In this document: positions 10,169 through 18,299 of the stretch, piece after piece
Position numbering within the stretch: the first letter of the stretch is position 1
How the letters are laid out: each line of letters opens with the position of its first letter
Origin: Actinomycetales bacterium
Lineage (GTDB): Bacteria; Actinomycetota; Actinomycetes; Actinomycetales; Dermatophilaceae
Reading direction: 5' to 3'
NCBI GenBank assembly: GCA_016710645.1
Contig: JADJVI010000022.1
Coordinates: 62,001-126,000 of the forward strand
DNA: 64,000 nt
The notes under the pieces: model-generated
Told to the model about the DNA's origin: nothing
What the model saw: only the letters and a program-made list of their open reading frames with translations
The model's database searches: none
Translations under genes and position numbers: made by a program

Positions 10169-10185
10169 CTGCATCACTGATGCAG
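10169..10185. promoter_or_regulatory. operator candidate between the two VapBC modules
   Basis: A perfect 17-base palindrome, CTGCATCA-C-TGATGCAG, lies 34 bases upstream of the leftward vapB start. VapBC complexes normally repress their own promoter by binding inverted repeats, so this is probably the module 1 operator. The assignment to one module is an inference from distance. Confidence 0.6.
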
Positions 10186-10215
10186 CGACACCCGCCGATC
10201 CGCTGAGACCCATGC

Positions 10216-10243
10216 TGTCGCACAATGCTAGCGTGATGCGACA
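10216..10243. promoter_or_regulatory. operator candidate overlapping the start of antitoxin 2
   Basis: Inverted repeat TGTCGCA (10216-10222) and TGCGACA (10237-10243) with a 14-base spacer. The right arm includes the first base of the antitoxin ATG. The position suits FitA-type autorepression. Its sequence differs from the palindrome at 10169-10185, which suggests separate regulation of the two modules. Confidence 0.55.
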
Positions 10244-10461
10244 TGAAGACCTTGTATCTGCGCAACGTGCCCGACGAGGTCGTCGACGCTCTCGAAGTGC
10301 TGGCCCGAGACCAGTCCATGTCCGTCAGTGCGCTCGCCGTGCGCGAGCTCAAGGCCGCGGTCGCCTTCCGGCTCAACGCCGACATCCTCTACGCCCAGCC
10401 TGATCTTGCCGTCGAGCTGGACGACGTCGTGGCCGCCGTGCGATCCGGCCGCGACAGGTGA
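10243..10461 (+). CDS. FitA/VapB-type antitoxin, ribbon-helix-helix, module 2
   Basis: The 72-residue protein begins MKTLYLRNVPDEVVDALEVLARDQSMSVSALAV, the FitA-like RHH pattern (L-x-V/I-R-N-V-P-D-E-V). The C-terminal helix region contains LYAQPDLAVELDDVVAAVR, likely toxin binding. It overlaps the next gene's GTG start by 4 bases (GTGA). The upstream inverted repeat touches the start codon, consistent with autorepression. Confidence 0.88.
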   Translation: MKTLYLRNVPDEVVDALEVLARDQSMSVSALAVRELKAAVAFRLNADILYAQPDLAVELDDVVAAVRSGRDR

Positions 10462-10847
10462 TCGTCGCCGACACCTCCGCGGCGGTTGCAGCCTTGCTCG
10501 GCCAGTCCTCGGCCCGCGAAGCCCTCATCGGTCAGCGCCTCATCGCCCCGCACGTCATCGATGCCGAAGTCGCCCACGCCCTGCGCGGCTTGGTCCGTGG
10601 GTCCAAGCTCTCGGCTGACCAGGGCCGCAGCTTGCTCGGCACGTGGTGTCGGCTGGCCCTCGACCGGCTGCCGATGGCACCCCTACTGCCGCGGGTATGG
10701 GAGCTGCGCGACAACCTCACGGCATACGACGCGGTGTTCGTCGCGGCAGCCGAGGCGCACGGCGTGCCGCTCGTGACCGGCGACCGCGGCATCGCCACCG
10801 CCGTGGGGCCACGCTGTCGGATCGAGCTCATCGCCCGCCCCGCCTGA
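10458..10847 (+). CDS. vapC: type II toxin VapC (PIN-domain ribonuclease), module 2
   Basis: This 129-residue PIN protein has the conserved acids: MIVADTSAAVAALLG (Asp5), HVIDAEVAHALRGLV, AYDAVFVAAAEAHG and LVTGDRGIATA. The start is GTG 10458, coupled to the antitoxin stop. It shares little sequence with the module 1 toxin beyond the PIN core, so the two modules are not a recent duplication. A dispersed 9-mer encodes T-A-Y just before the third active-site Asp. Confidence 0.9.
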   Translation: MIVADTSAAVAALLGQSSAREALIGQRLIAPHVIDAEVAHALRGLVRGSKLSADQGRSLLGTWCRLALDRLPMAPLLPRVWELRDNLTAYDAVFVAAAEAHGVPLVTGDRGIATAVGPRCRIELIARPA

Positions 10848-10911
10848 CCCGCCCCGCCTGACCCCTGCCTGACCCCGCGACTGTCCAAGAGCAGCCGGTA
10901 TGCCGTCCGGC

Positions 10912-12021
10912 TCAGTCCGCGGCGACCGTGCCCTCGCGTTCGGCCAGCGCCTCGGCGAAGTCGAACCCGACCGCCAGTCGCACCCGGTCGAGCACCTCCA
11001 GCGTGGCGATGGTGTCCTCGAATGGCCGCAGCGCAGAACGAGTTTCGCCAGCCGCGATCAATCGCGCCGCCTCGCACGCCTGCCAGAAGAGTGCCTCGTG
11101 TCCGATCTCCGGCTCGTCATAGCGCAACCGCCGCTCCCCCGACCCGCCGAACTGGCGCTCGTCGATGACGACGGTGAACCCGCCCGGCCGATAGAACCAG
11201 CCGTCGATCTCGATCCGCCCATGCGTCCCCTGGATCACGGCTCCGGTCGGGGTGTCCTCGACGATCGACGAGTACAGCGTGGACACCGCACCAGTGGCCG
11301 TCACCAGCGAGGCCGACAGCTGGCCGTTGATCCCACCCGGGCTCGCCGGCGGCGGCGGTTCGACGGGCGAGCCCACGGCGGTGACCTGCAACGGCATACC
11401 GACCGTCCAGGTCGACAGCGTCGCGAGATAGGTGAACAGGTCCAACAGGGGCCCGCCGGCGAGCGAGGAGTTCATGATCCGATGCGTCGGCGGGAACCAT
11501 TCGCCCTGGTCAGCGCGCACCGACAGGATCCTGCCGATGCCCGCCTCGACCCCGCCGTCGAGCACCTGGCGCAGCACGTCGTATTTCGGCAGGAACGCCG
11601 TCCACATCGCCTCCAGGCACAGCACGCCACGCTCTTGCGCCGCTGCCCAGATCTCGCGTCCCTCCTCGGCGGTCATCGCGACCGGCTTCTCGATGAGCAC
11701 GTGCTTGCCGGCGCCGATCGCGAGCAGCGCGTCGGGCAGGTGGTGGTTGTGCGGGGTCGCGATGTAGACGATGTCGACGTCGGGGTCGGCGACCAGGGCG
11801 GCATACGAGCCGTATGCCGTGCCGACTCCCCACCTCGCCGCGGCCGCCGCGGCGCCCGCGTCGGTGCGCGAGCCGACCGCCTGGATCACTTGGCGGGTGT
11901 GGGTCTGCAGGGCGTGGACGAAGCGGTCGGCGATCCAGCCGGTGCCGAGGATGCCCCAGCGCACGACAGGCGCGGCATACGGGTCGGGGGTGCGGGGCGC
12001 GGGCAGCGTGAGCAGAGCCAT
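10912..12021 (-). CDS. Gfo/Idh/MocA-family oxidoreductase
   Basis: The 369-residue protein opens with a Rossmann motif, VRWGILGTGWIADRFV (about 19-35), followed by DVDIVYIATPHNHH and the EKP motif (HVLIEKPVAMTAEEG, about 110), all typical of the Gfo/Idh/MocA NAD(P)-dependent family. The C-terminal half fits the GFO_IDH_MocA_C domain. Substrate unknown; members act on sugars, inositols or trans-dihydrodiols. A second member of the family lies at 44905-45894, sharing the phrase for IATPH and the E-A-M-W-T motif. It sits 22 bases downstream of ndh on the same strand. Confidence 0.88.
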   Translation of the reverse strand: MALLTLPAPRTPDPYAAPVVRWGILGTGWIADRFVHALQTHTRQVIQAVGSRTDAGAAAAAARWGVGTAYGSYAALVADPDVDIVYIATPHNHHLPDALLAIGAGKHVLIEKPVAMTAEEGREIWAAAQERGVLCLEAMWTAFLPKYDVLRQVLDGGVEAGIGRILSVRADQGEWFPPTHRIMNSSLAGGPLLDLFTYLATLSTWTVGMPLQVTAVGSPVEPPPPASPGGINGQLSASLVTATGAVSTLYSSIVEDTPTGAVIQGTHGRIEIDGWFYRPGGFTVVIDERQFGGSGERRLRYDEPEIGHEALFWQACEAARLIAAGETRSALRPFEDTIATLEVLDRVRLAVGFDFAEALAEREGTVAAD

Positions 12022-12043
12022 GGCTCACGCTAACCCGCCCTGG

Positions 12044-13423
12044 TCAGCTCCGGACGTTCGTCTCGCCGAGCCACGGCGCATAGTCGTCGCCGAGCTCGTG
12101 CAGCGCATTGCGCGCGAAGATCTGTTGCACCGTGACGGTCCGCTCGGCGCGTCCGCGGCCGACGAAGCTCACTGCCCAGTGCAGCAGGGTCGTCACCCGG
12201 TGCTTGAAGCCGATGATGTAGACCAGGTGCACAGCCAGCCACGCGACCCACGCAATGAACCCGGTGAGCCGGATCCGTCCGATGCTCGCGACCGCACTGA
12301 ACCGCGAGATGGTCGCCATACTCCCCTTGTCGCGATAGACAAACGGCGGGTATGCCGTTGCGCCAGAACCGTTTTCAGCGTCGCCACCAGCGGCAGGCTC
12401 CGCGGCGAGCCGCGAGCGGATCCGGGCCGCGGCATACCGACCGCCTTGAATGGCGACCTGCGCGACCCCGGGGTAGCCGTTGAGCGAGGCCATGTCGCCG
12501 ACGACGAAGACCTCAGGGTGACCGGGCAGGGTGAGGTCGGGCAGCACCTCGATGCGCCCGGCGCGATCGAGCCCGGCGCCGGTCTGCTCGGCGAGCGTCG
12601 CGGTCAGCGGCGAGGCCTGCACGCCGGCGGCCCACACCTTGGTCAGCGCGTCGATGCGGTGCGACCCGGTGTCGTCGGAGACCTGCAGCCCGGTGGCGTC
12701 GACATCGGTGACCCGAGCGCCCAGGCGGACCTCGACGCCCATCTCCTCCAGGCGTGCGCGGGCCTTGCCACCCAACTCGCTGCCAAAGCTCGGCAACACC
12801 GCGGACATCGCGTCGAGCAAGATGATCCGAGCCTTGGTCGGGTCGATGCGGCGGAAGTCACGGCGCAGCGTGCGGCGGGAGAGTTCGGCGATCTGGCCGG
12901 CCATCTCGACGCCGGTCGGGCCAGCGCCCACGACGACGAAGGTCAGCGACCGCTCGACCTCCTCGGGCGTGCTCGCGAGCTCGGCCAACTCGAACGCCCC
13001 GAAGATCCGGCCGCGCAGCTCGAGCGCGTCGTCGATCGACTTCATGCCCGGCGCGAAGGTCGCGAAATGGTCGTTGCCGAAGTAGGACTGGCCAGCTCCC
13101 GCGGCGACGATCAACGAGTCGTATGCCGTGACCGTCTCCTGATCGAGGATCCGCGAGGTGACCGTCTTGGCGGTGAGGTCGATGTCGACGACCTCGCCGA
13201 GCAGGACCTCGGCGTTGCGCTGGCGGGCCAGCACCTCACGGGTGGCCGGCGCGATCTCTCCCTCGGAGAGGATGCCGGTCGCGACCTGGTAGAGCAGCGG
13301 CTGGAACAGGTGATGGGTGGTCTTGGCGATGAGGGTCACCTCGACGTCGTCGCGGCGCAGCGCCTGCGTGGCGAAGAGCCCGCCGAAACCGGACCCGATG
13401 ACGACCACACGGTGTCGTGTCAC
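12044..13423 (-). CDS. ndh: type II NADH:quinone dehydrogenase
   Basis: The 459-residue flavoprotein has an N-terminal FAD dinucleotide motif, VVVIGSGFGGLFATQALRR, then TTHHLFQPLLYQVATGIL, a hallmark of NDH-2. The second Rossmann motif for NADH is FVVVGAGPTGVEMAGQIAEL (about 165). FAD contact GDMA (VFVVGDMASLNG) is near 310. C-terminal hydrophobic helices (TGFIAWVAWLAVHLVYIIGF) anchor it to the inner face of the membrane. NDH-2 passes electrons from NADH to menaquinone without proton pumping. Length is standard. It is transcribed leftward ahead of the oxidoreductase gene and separated from the ABC permease by a hairpin. Confidence 0.92.
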   Translation of the reverse strand: MTRHRVVVIGSGFGGLFATQALRRDDVEVTLIAKTTHHLFQPLLYQVATGILSEGEIAPATREVLARQRNAEVLLGEVVDIDLTAKTVTSRILDQETVTAYDSLIVAAGAGQSYFGNDHFATFAPGMKSIDDALELRGRIFGAFELAELASTPEEVERSLTFVVVGAGPTGVEMAGQIAELSRRTLRRDFRRIDPTKARIILLDAMSAVLPSFGSELGGKARARLEEMGVEVRLGARVTDVDATGLQVSDDTGSHRIDALTKVWAAGVQASPLTATLAEQTGAGLDRAGRIEVLPDLTLPGHPEVFVVGDMASLNGYPGVAQVAIQGGRYAAARIRSRLAAEPAAGGDAENGSGATAYPPFVYRDKGSMATISRFSAVASIGRIRLTGFIAWVAWLAVHLVYIIGFKHRVTTLLHWAVSFVGRGRAERTVTVQQIFARNALHELGDDYAPWLGETNVRS

Positions 13424-13458
13424 GTTCGATCAACTCCTTCGCCAGGGGCAACCCCGCC

Positions 13459-13484
13459 CACCAGCGGGGTTATGCCCGCTGGTG
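13459..13484 (-). terminator. hairpin terminator candidate after the ABC permease gene
   Basis: Perfect 10-base stem CACCAGCGGG / CCCGCTGGTG with a 6-base loop (gttatg), in the 117-base gap between the permease stop (13541) and the ndh start (13423), both leftward. There is no T tract, as is common for actinobacterial terminators. Confidence 0.6.
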
Positions 13485-13540
13485 AGCAGCGCCACACCGG
13501 GCGCCTGGCGCCGACGATGACGCGCCGGGGCGGCACGGAG

Positions 13541-15157
13541 TCAGTGCACGTCGCGGCGGCGGAAGCCGGCGAACCCCACGGCATACAGGAGGCAGGCGAC
13601 CGCACCCAACCCGGCGAGGCTGATCCACCCGGGCGACGGGGCCTGCACATTGGGCACGTGATACAGCGGGCTGATCCCGAGCATCCAATCGGGCAGCTTG
13701 AAGGTCGGCCCGAGCAGGGTGATCCCGAAGGTCGCGACGATGACCAGCCAGCCCGCGATCCGCCGCGACGGCTCGGCTCCGACCGTCGCGACCGACACGC
13801 CGACCAGCACCCAGACTGCCGGGATGGTCACGATCGCCTGCCGCACGACGTCACCGAACCCGATCCCCGCGTCGCTCGCGCCGGCCACCAGGCCCATGAC
13901 CGTGCCCGCCACGGCCATGCCCAGCGCGGTGCTCGCGAGAGCGATGAGGACATTGCTGCCCAGGTATGCCGTGCGCGAGGTCGCGGTCGCGAGGACCGGC
14001 TCGACGCGGTCGTCGGTCTCTTCGGCGTAGACCCGCATGAGCACCTGAGCGCCCATGACAGCGGTGACGATCCCAACGATGTGCAGGATGGTCGCGACAA
14101 AGGCGAACCGCAGGCCCTCCGCGGTCGCCGCGCCCGAGGCGATGATCGCGCCCATGGCCGGGTTGCTCGCGAAGACGTCGCCGACCGAGGCCGCGAGGGT
14201 GCCGAAGACCAGGCCCAGGAAGGCGAACCCGATCATCCAGGTGATGACCGAGCCGCGATGAATGCGCACGGCCAGGCCGGGTAGGCCGAGGCCGGGTGCG
14301 CGGGCCGGACCAGGACGGGTGGCGATGAGGCCCAGCCCGAAATCGCGGCGCCGCTGCAGCCCGAGAGCGAGGGCAACCATGGCGATGGCGAGCAGGACCG
14401 CTGGGACGAGCGGCCACAGGTTGTTCTGGGTCGCGGGATAGGTCTGCTCCAGCCAGCCGAGTGGGGTGAGCCAGCGGGTCCACTCCTCCGCTCCCGTGGA
14501 ATCGAGGTAGCCACGGGCCACATAGCTCACTCCGAGCACGGCGATCGCGATACTGCTGGCGCTGCGGGCATCGGACCCGAGCTGGGCGGCGACCGCCGCG
14601 ATACCGGCATACATGAGCGCCGACGCGGCGAAGGTGAGCGAGAGGACCGCGGTGGGGTGCGGCTCTCCCCCGCTCGCCCAGGTAAGCAGGAAGCACACGA
14701 CCGCGAGCGCGACCGCCGCGACGGTGGCCATGAGGACGGCCACGAGCAGGCGCGCCTCGCGGGTGATGACGCCCGAGGCGATGAGTTCGGCGCGGCCGGA
14801 GTCCTCGTCGGCGCGGGTGTTGCGCACGACGATGATGATCGCCATGAGGCCGGCGAAGAAGGCCCCGAGAGCGCCGGCCCGCCAGGCGTTGAAGCCGTCG
14901 TTGGTCAGCAGGTCGCGCGGGGCGCCGAAGACCAGTTGCATGGCCGGGTTGGCGCCGATGGCCATAGCGAGGGTCTTGCGGTCGGCGAGGTCGGGGAAGA
15001 TCCAGCGATAGGCAAGGATCGACGAGACCGACAGCACCGAGATGAGCCCGACCCAGGGGGCGATCTTGGGCCGATCCTGGTGCAGGGCGACTTTCAGCAG
15101 GGTGCGGGTGCCGGTGAAGACCTCGCGACGATGGCTGGCTTCGGTATGCCGTCCCAT
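13541..15157 (-). CDS. ABC transporter permease (antibiotic/drug exporter type)
   Basis: The 538-residue polytopic protein has about 12 TM segments in two repeated halves. Recognisable text includes VGLISVLSVSSILAYRWIFPD, RAELIASGVITREARLLVAV and EETDDRVEPVLATATSRTAYLGS; the R-x-E-L/P-V-L-A motif occurs once per half, as in polyketide-antibiotic exporters. ATG 15157 overlaps the ATPase stop as TGATG; a GTG at 15160 is an alternative. It forms an operon with the upstream ATPase and TetR genes. The transported substrate is unknown. A dispersed 9-mer lies near the start (G-R-H-T). Confidence 0.87.
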   Translation of the reverse strand: MGRHTEASHRREVFTGTRTLLKVALHQDRPKIAPWVGLISVLSVSSILAYRWIFPDLADRKTLAMAIGANPAMQLVFGAPRDLLTNDGFNAWRAGALGAFFAGLMAIIIVVRNTRADEDSGRAELIASGVITREARLLVAVLMATVAAVALAVVCFLLTWASGGEPHPTAVLSLTFAASALMYAGIAAVAAQLGSDARSASSIAIAVLGVSYVARGYLDSTGAEEWTRWLTPLGWLEQTYPATQNNLWPLVPAVLLAIAMVALALGLQRRRDFGLGLIATRPGPARAPGLGLPGLAVRIHRGSVITWMIGFAFLGLVFGTLAASVGDVFASNPAMGAIIASGAATAEGLRFAFVATILHIVGIVTAVMGAQVLMRVYAEETDDRVEPVLATATSRTAYLGSNVLIALASTALGMAVAGTVMGLVAGASDAGIGFGDVVRQAIVTIPAVWVLVGVSVATVGAEPSRRIAGWLVIVATFGITLLGPTFKLPDWMLGISPLYHVPNVQAPSPGWISLAGLGAVACLLYAVGFAGFRRRDVH

Positions 15158-16062
15158 CACGAGGCCCGCTCGTCGTCGTAGTGACGCAGGAAAAGGTCTT
15201 CCAGCGAGGCCGGCGACACGGTGAGTTGCGACATCTCGTGCGGGACGAGAGCAGCCATCGCGGCATTGACCTGGTCGGGCTCGACGGTGGCGGTCAGCCG
15301 GCCATGCGCATCCAGGTGCGGGTCGTGCAGCACCGGGATCGAGGCGATGTCGGTCGGCGGGTGGGCCAGCCGCGCCGACACGGTGACCCGGGTCTGGGCG
15401 CGCAACTCGGCCAGCGTGCCGGTCTGGCTGATCCGGCCTTGGCGGATGATGCTCACCCGATCGGCCAGGGCCTCGACCTCGGTGAGGATGTGACTGGACA
15501 GCAGCACGGTGCGGCCCTCGTCCTTGACCGCGGCGATCTCGTCCTGGAAGACCGCCTCCATGAGCGGGTCGAGGCCCGAGGTGGGTTCGTCGAGGATGAG
15601 CAACTCGGCGTCGGAAGACAGGGCCGCGACGATGGCGACCTTCTGCCGGTTGCCCTTGGAGTACTGCCGGCCGCGCTTGGTGGGGTCGAGTTCGAAGCGC
15701 TCGATGAGCCGGTCGCGCCGAGCGCGGTCCAGGCCGCCGCGGAGGTTGCCGAGCAGGTCGATGGCCTGACCACCACTGAGCCCGGGCCACAGCGAGACGT
15801 CGCCGGGCACATAGGCCAGCCGTCGGTGCAGGGCGATGACATCGCGCCACGGGTCGCCGCCGAGCAACTCGACGTGGCCGCCGTCGGCCCGCAGCAGGCC
15901 GAGCAGCACCCTGATGGTCGTCGACTTGCCCGAGCCGTTGGGTCCGAGGAAGCCGTGCACCTCGCCGCGACCGACGTCGAGGTCGACTCCGTCGAGGGCC
16001 GTGAACGACCCGAACCGCTTGACCAATCCCTCGATGGCGATGACCTTTTCGGGTGGCGTCAT
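15157..16062 (-). CDS. ABC transporter ATP-binding protein
   Basis: The 301-residue ATPase has Walker A GPNGSGKST (about residue 39), a signature region YSKGNRQKVAIVAAL (about 140; S-x-G-N in place of the common LSGGQ), Walker B LLILDEPTSGLDP (about 160) and the H-loop SSHIL. The C-terminal 80 residues resemble the accessory domain of drug-export ATPases. ATG 16062 overlaps the TetR stop (ATGA) and its own stop overlaps the permease start. The three genes are therefore translationally coupled. Confidence 0.92.
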   Translation of the reverse strand: MTPPEKVIAIEGLVKRFGSFTALDGVDLDVGRGEVHGFLGPNGSGKSTTIRVLLGLLRADGGHVELLGGDPWRDVIALHRRLAYVPGDVSLWPGLSGGQAIDLLGNLRGGLDRARRDRLIERFELDPTKRGRQYSKGNRQKVAIVAALSSDAELLILDEPTSGLDPLMEAVFQDEIAAVKDEGRTVLLSSHILTEVEALADRVSIIRQGRISQTGTLAELRAQTRVTVSARLAHPPTDIASIPVLHDPHLDAHGRLTATVEPDQVNAAMAALVPHEMSQLTVSPASLEDLFLRHYDDERAS

Positions 16063-16763
16063 GACGAGGTCCCTTCTGCGGGAGTGGTGTTGGTGTTGAC
16101 GATGGGGAGTTCGCCGGTGAGACAACGGGTGACGGTCGGCAGCAGAAGCGCGCGGAGCTGCTCGGACGGCATACTCGCGACGGGTTCGAGGCAGACGATG
16201 CGGCGCACGACCATCGTGCCCACGAGGGCGGTCGCCACGAGCGACATCCGCAGGCGCGCTTCCTGCGGGGGTATGCCGTGCAACCGCGCCGCCGCGGGCT
16301 GCAGCACCACGGCCGTCATGAAGGCGCGGATCGAGGCGATGCGGTCGGGGTCGGCGAGCGATCGGCGCAGCATGCTCGTCATCGCCGGCGCCGTGTCGGG
16401 GCTCTCCCAGATGAGCAGGAAGGCGTCGAGCATTCGGTGGGCCAGGTCGTCGGGGGTGGCGTCGGCAAACGCTTGCGCGGCGAGTTCGAGGACGTGGACC
16501 GGCAACTCCATGACGGCCTGGAAGAGGCCCTCCTTGCCCCCGAAGTAGTGGTTGATGAGGGCAGGGTCGACGGCTGCGGCTGCAGCGATGGCCCGGGTGG
16601 AGGTGCCGTCGTAACCGCGCTCGGCGAAGAGCTCGCGAGCGGCGTCGAGGATGTCCTCACGCGCGGTGGAGGCGCCGGGCCGCCGACCGCGGGGCTTGGC
16701 GGCAGCCTTGGCCGAAGCGTCACCCTCGGGCCGCCTGCCCCTCGTAGCGCGATCGCTCGCCAT
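16059..16763 (-). CDS. TetR/AcrR-family regulator of the ABC exporter operon
   Basis: The 234-residue protein has a basic, low-complexity N-terminus, then a TetR HTH: STAREDILDAARELFAERGYDGTSTRAIAAAAAVDPALINHYF, spanning about residues 33-78. The C-terminal ligand domain, with ASIRAFMTAVVLQP and LRMSLVATALVGTMVVRRIV, resembles the TetR_C_17-type domain. First gene of the operon, overlapping the ATPase by 4 bases, so it probably represses its own operon in response to an exported compound. The 142-base upstream gap is shared with a rightward gene; no convincing palindrome was found in it. Confidence 0.9.
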   Translation of the reverse strand: MASDRATRGRRPEGDASAKAAAKPRGRRPGASTAREDILDAARELFAERGYDGTSTRAIAAAAAVDPALINHYFGGKEGLFQAVMELPVHVLELAAQAFADATPDDLAHRMLDAFLLIWESPDTAPAMTSMLRRSLADPDRIASIRAFMTAVVLQPAAARLHGIPPQEARLRMSLVATALVGTMVVRRIVCLEPVASMPSEQLRALLLPTVTRCLTGELPIVNTNTTPAEGTSS

Positions 16764-16905
16764 CGCCGAACCCTCAATTCATCACGCGTTGAGAACGATG
16801 ATGCTCCTCGTTGGTCGTAAAAGTCAACGGTCGGTGAATTCTTCCCGCCAGGCCGGCTGGAACTGCCCAGGATTGACCGGGCGGCACCTTGGGAAAGAGC
16901 TTCAT

Positions 16906-17403
16906 ATGACGAACTCACCCCATGACCCTCCCGACCATCCCGACCCACACGGGACCGACCACCACGTCTTCGTGCCGGCGGATGCCCACGACGACAGCCC
17001 TGCCCCATGGGCGATCACCTCGGATCAGGCCAACCACCATGACGACGTTCCCCGCGCGGCCTATGTCAACCTCAACGACCGGTTCGTCGACCAACTCGAC
17101 GAGGCGGGCCTCACGGCATACGTGCAGGCTCTGGTCGCGGCGGCCGATGTCGCCGCCGCTGGCGAAGGCCAGGACGCTGTCGCCGAGCGCCTCGACGCCG
17201 GTATGCGGGCTGCGGGGTTCCCGATGGCGCCGGTGCACGCCGAGCAACTCGTGGACCGCCTCTTGAGCGCGCACGGCGTCGTGCACATCGCGGCCTACGG
17301 CAAGGTGATCCATGGTGATCCTGCGCTCGATGTCGCGCGGTTCGAGCCGCACGTTGTCGGCACCGAGGACCCCGCCAGCCCGGACCGCCCCTTCTACACC
17401 TGA
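16906..17403 (+). CDS. hypothetical protein
   Basis: The 165-residue protein has a His/Asp/Pro-rich N-terminal 40 residues (HDPPDHPDPHGTDHH), possibly metal-binding or simply disordered. A helical middle follows with YVNLNDRFVDQLDEAGLTAYVQALVAAADVAAAGEG, then LDAGMRAAGFPMAPVHAEQLVDRLLSAHGVVHIAAY. I do not recognise the family. ATG 16906 has GGGAAAGAG upstream at a workable distance. A hairpin at 17410-17434 follows the stop. It is divergent from the TetR operon, so it could be controlled by the same regulator. Confidence 0.7.
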   Translation: MTNSPHDPPDHPDPHGTDHHVFVPADAHDDSPAPWAITSDQANHHDDVPRAAYVNLNDRFVDQLDEAGLTAYVQALVAAADVAAAGEGQDAVAERLDAGMRAAGFPMAPVHAEQLVDRLLSAHGVVHIAAYGKVIHGDPALDVARFEPHVVGTEDPASPDRPFYT

Positions 17404-17409
17404 GCGATT

Positions 17410-17434
17410 CCCCGGCCCCAGCCATTGGCCGGGG
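17410..17434 (+). terminator. hairpin terminator candidate
   Basis: Stem CCCCGGCC / GGCCGGGG with a 9-base loop, 7 bases after the stop of the 16906-17403 gene, followed by ttccct. Confidence 0.65.
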
Positions 17435-17440
17435 TTCCCT

Positions 17441-17500
17441 GATCGCGATCACCTCACCTGGGTCGCGCTATAGCGTGCGCCAAGTCAACTGATCGCGATC
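17441..17500. repeat. 60-bp palindromic intergenic element, copy 2
   Basis: GATCGCGATC (17441-17450 and 17491-17500) flanks 11-base arms (acctcacctgg and ccaagtcaact) around an 18-base loop with a central GCGCTATAGCG-like palindrome. Spacing is identical to copy 1 at 7662-7721, and the inner CACYTGG...CCAAGT bases are conserved, while the loop differs. It lies directly after a separate hairpin terminator, so termination need not be its role. Confidence 0.85.
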
Positions 17501-17590
17501 CGTGGGCGTCGGGGAGGTGCCCGGGACGGCATACCCTGGCCTCTGCGCGCGCCCGACGGGAGGTGACGCGCGTCGGCGAGGAGGACTGGC

Positions 17591-18082
17591 GTGACCCAGC
17601 GGATCGGTGGCATCAAGGCGGCGTTGAGCACCCCGACCTGGCTGCGGCGCGGCATGAACCTCTGGCCGCCCTACCTCTTCGCGGGCGTGCGGATCGAGGC
17701 GATCGATCCCGACTGGCGGCGGGTGCAGGTGCGCCTGGCCAAGACGCCGCTGACGACGAACTACTTCGGCACGCAGTTCGGCGGGTCGCTGTTTTCGATG
17801 GTCGACCCGTTTTGGGTCATCATGCTCGTCCACAACCTCGGCACCGACCACGTCGTGTGGGACAAGGCCGGCGAGATCGACTTCGTCACGCCGGGGAAGA
17901 CCGCCGTGCGCGCCGAGCTCGTGCTCGACCCCGCGGTCGTGGAGGACCTGCGGGCGAAGGCGGCCGGCGGCGAGCGAGTGCTGCACTGGTTCGAGTGCGA
18001 CATCCTCGACGCCTCAGGTGCCGTCGTCGCGCGCACCCGCAAGCAGGTCTACATCCGCCGCAAGGTCACCAGTTCAGTCTGA
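17591..18082 (+). CDS. DUF4442 hotdog-fold protein, putative thioesterase
   Basis: The 163-residue protein matches DUF4442: NLWPPYLFAGVRIEAIDPDWRRVQVRL, then LTTNYFGTQFGGSLFSMVDPFWVIML and an acidic strand KAGEIDFVTPGKTAV. DUF4442 proteins adopt the hotdog fold of acyl-CoA thioesterases; substrate unknown. The start is GTG 17591, preceded by GGCGAGGAGGA. Its 3' end overlaps the antisense TetR remnant by about 9 bases. Confidence 0.85.
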   Translation: MTQRIGGIKAALSTPTWLRRGMNLWPPYLFAGVRIEAIDPDWRRVQVRLAKTPLTTNYFGTQFGGSLFSMVDPFWVIMLVHNLGTDHVVWDKAGEIDFVTPGKTAVRAELVLDPAVVEDLRAKAAGGERVLHWFECDILDASGAVVARTRKQVYIRRKVTSSV

Positions 18083-18299
18083 GCGACCTGCGGTCGGTAT
18101 GCCGTCCGGCCCGGCCTGATGGGTGGTGAGGGCCCGGAAGGCGGCAGCGGCGTCGGCGGGGGCCGAACGGCCCGACCACGTGCCGCTGGAGCAGATTGCC
18201 GGGCATCACCGCGAACAGGAACCGGGCGACATGCTCGGGCTCGGCGTCCGCGCCGAGCCAGGGGGGCAGAACGCGTCCACCCCTGACGATCACCCAGCC
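18074..18299 (-). pseudogene. TetR-family C-terminal fragment
   Basis: Just after the PPOX stop codon and in the same frame, the sequence reads PEHVARFLFAVMPGNLLQRHVVG, then, after a one-base shift in a GGG run near 18165, SAPADAAAAFRALTT. Together this resembles the last helices of a TetR ligand domain (A-x-x-L-x-x-x-x-P-G-x-x-x-Q). No N-terminal HTH is present. It looks like a decayed regulator fragment; alternatively it is untranslated sequence with chance similarity. The family call is by eye and not secure. Confidence 0.4.

Noticed and set aside
11771..14284. 837-codon plus-strand open frame
   Set aside because: Antisense of the oxidoreductase, ndh and permease genes; Arg/Pro/His-rich translation with no domain text, as expected for GC-rich shadows.
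16764..16905. TetR operator in the divergent gap
   Set aside because: ATCA-type half sites near 16780-16800 do not form a convincing palindrome.
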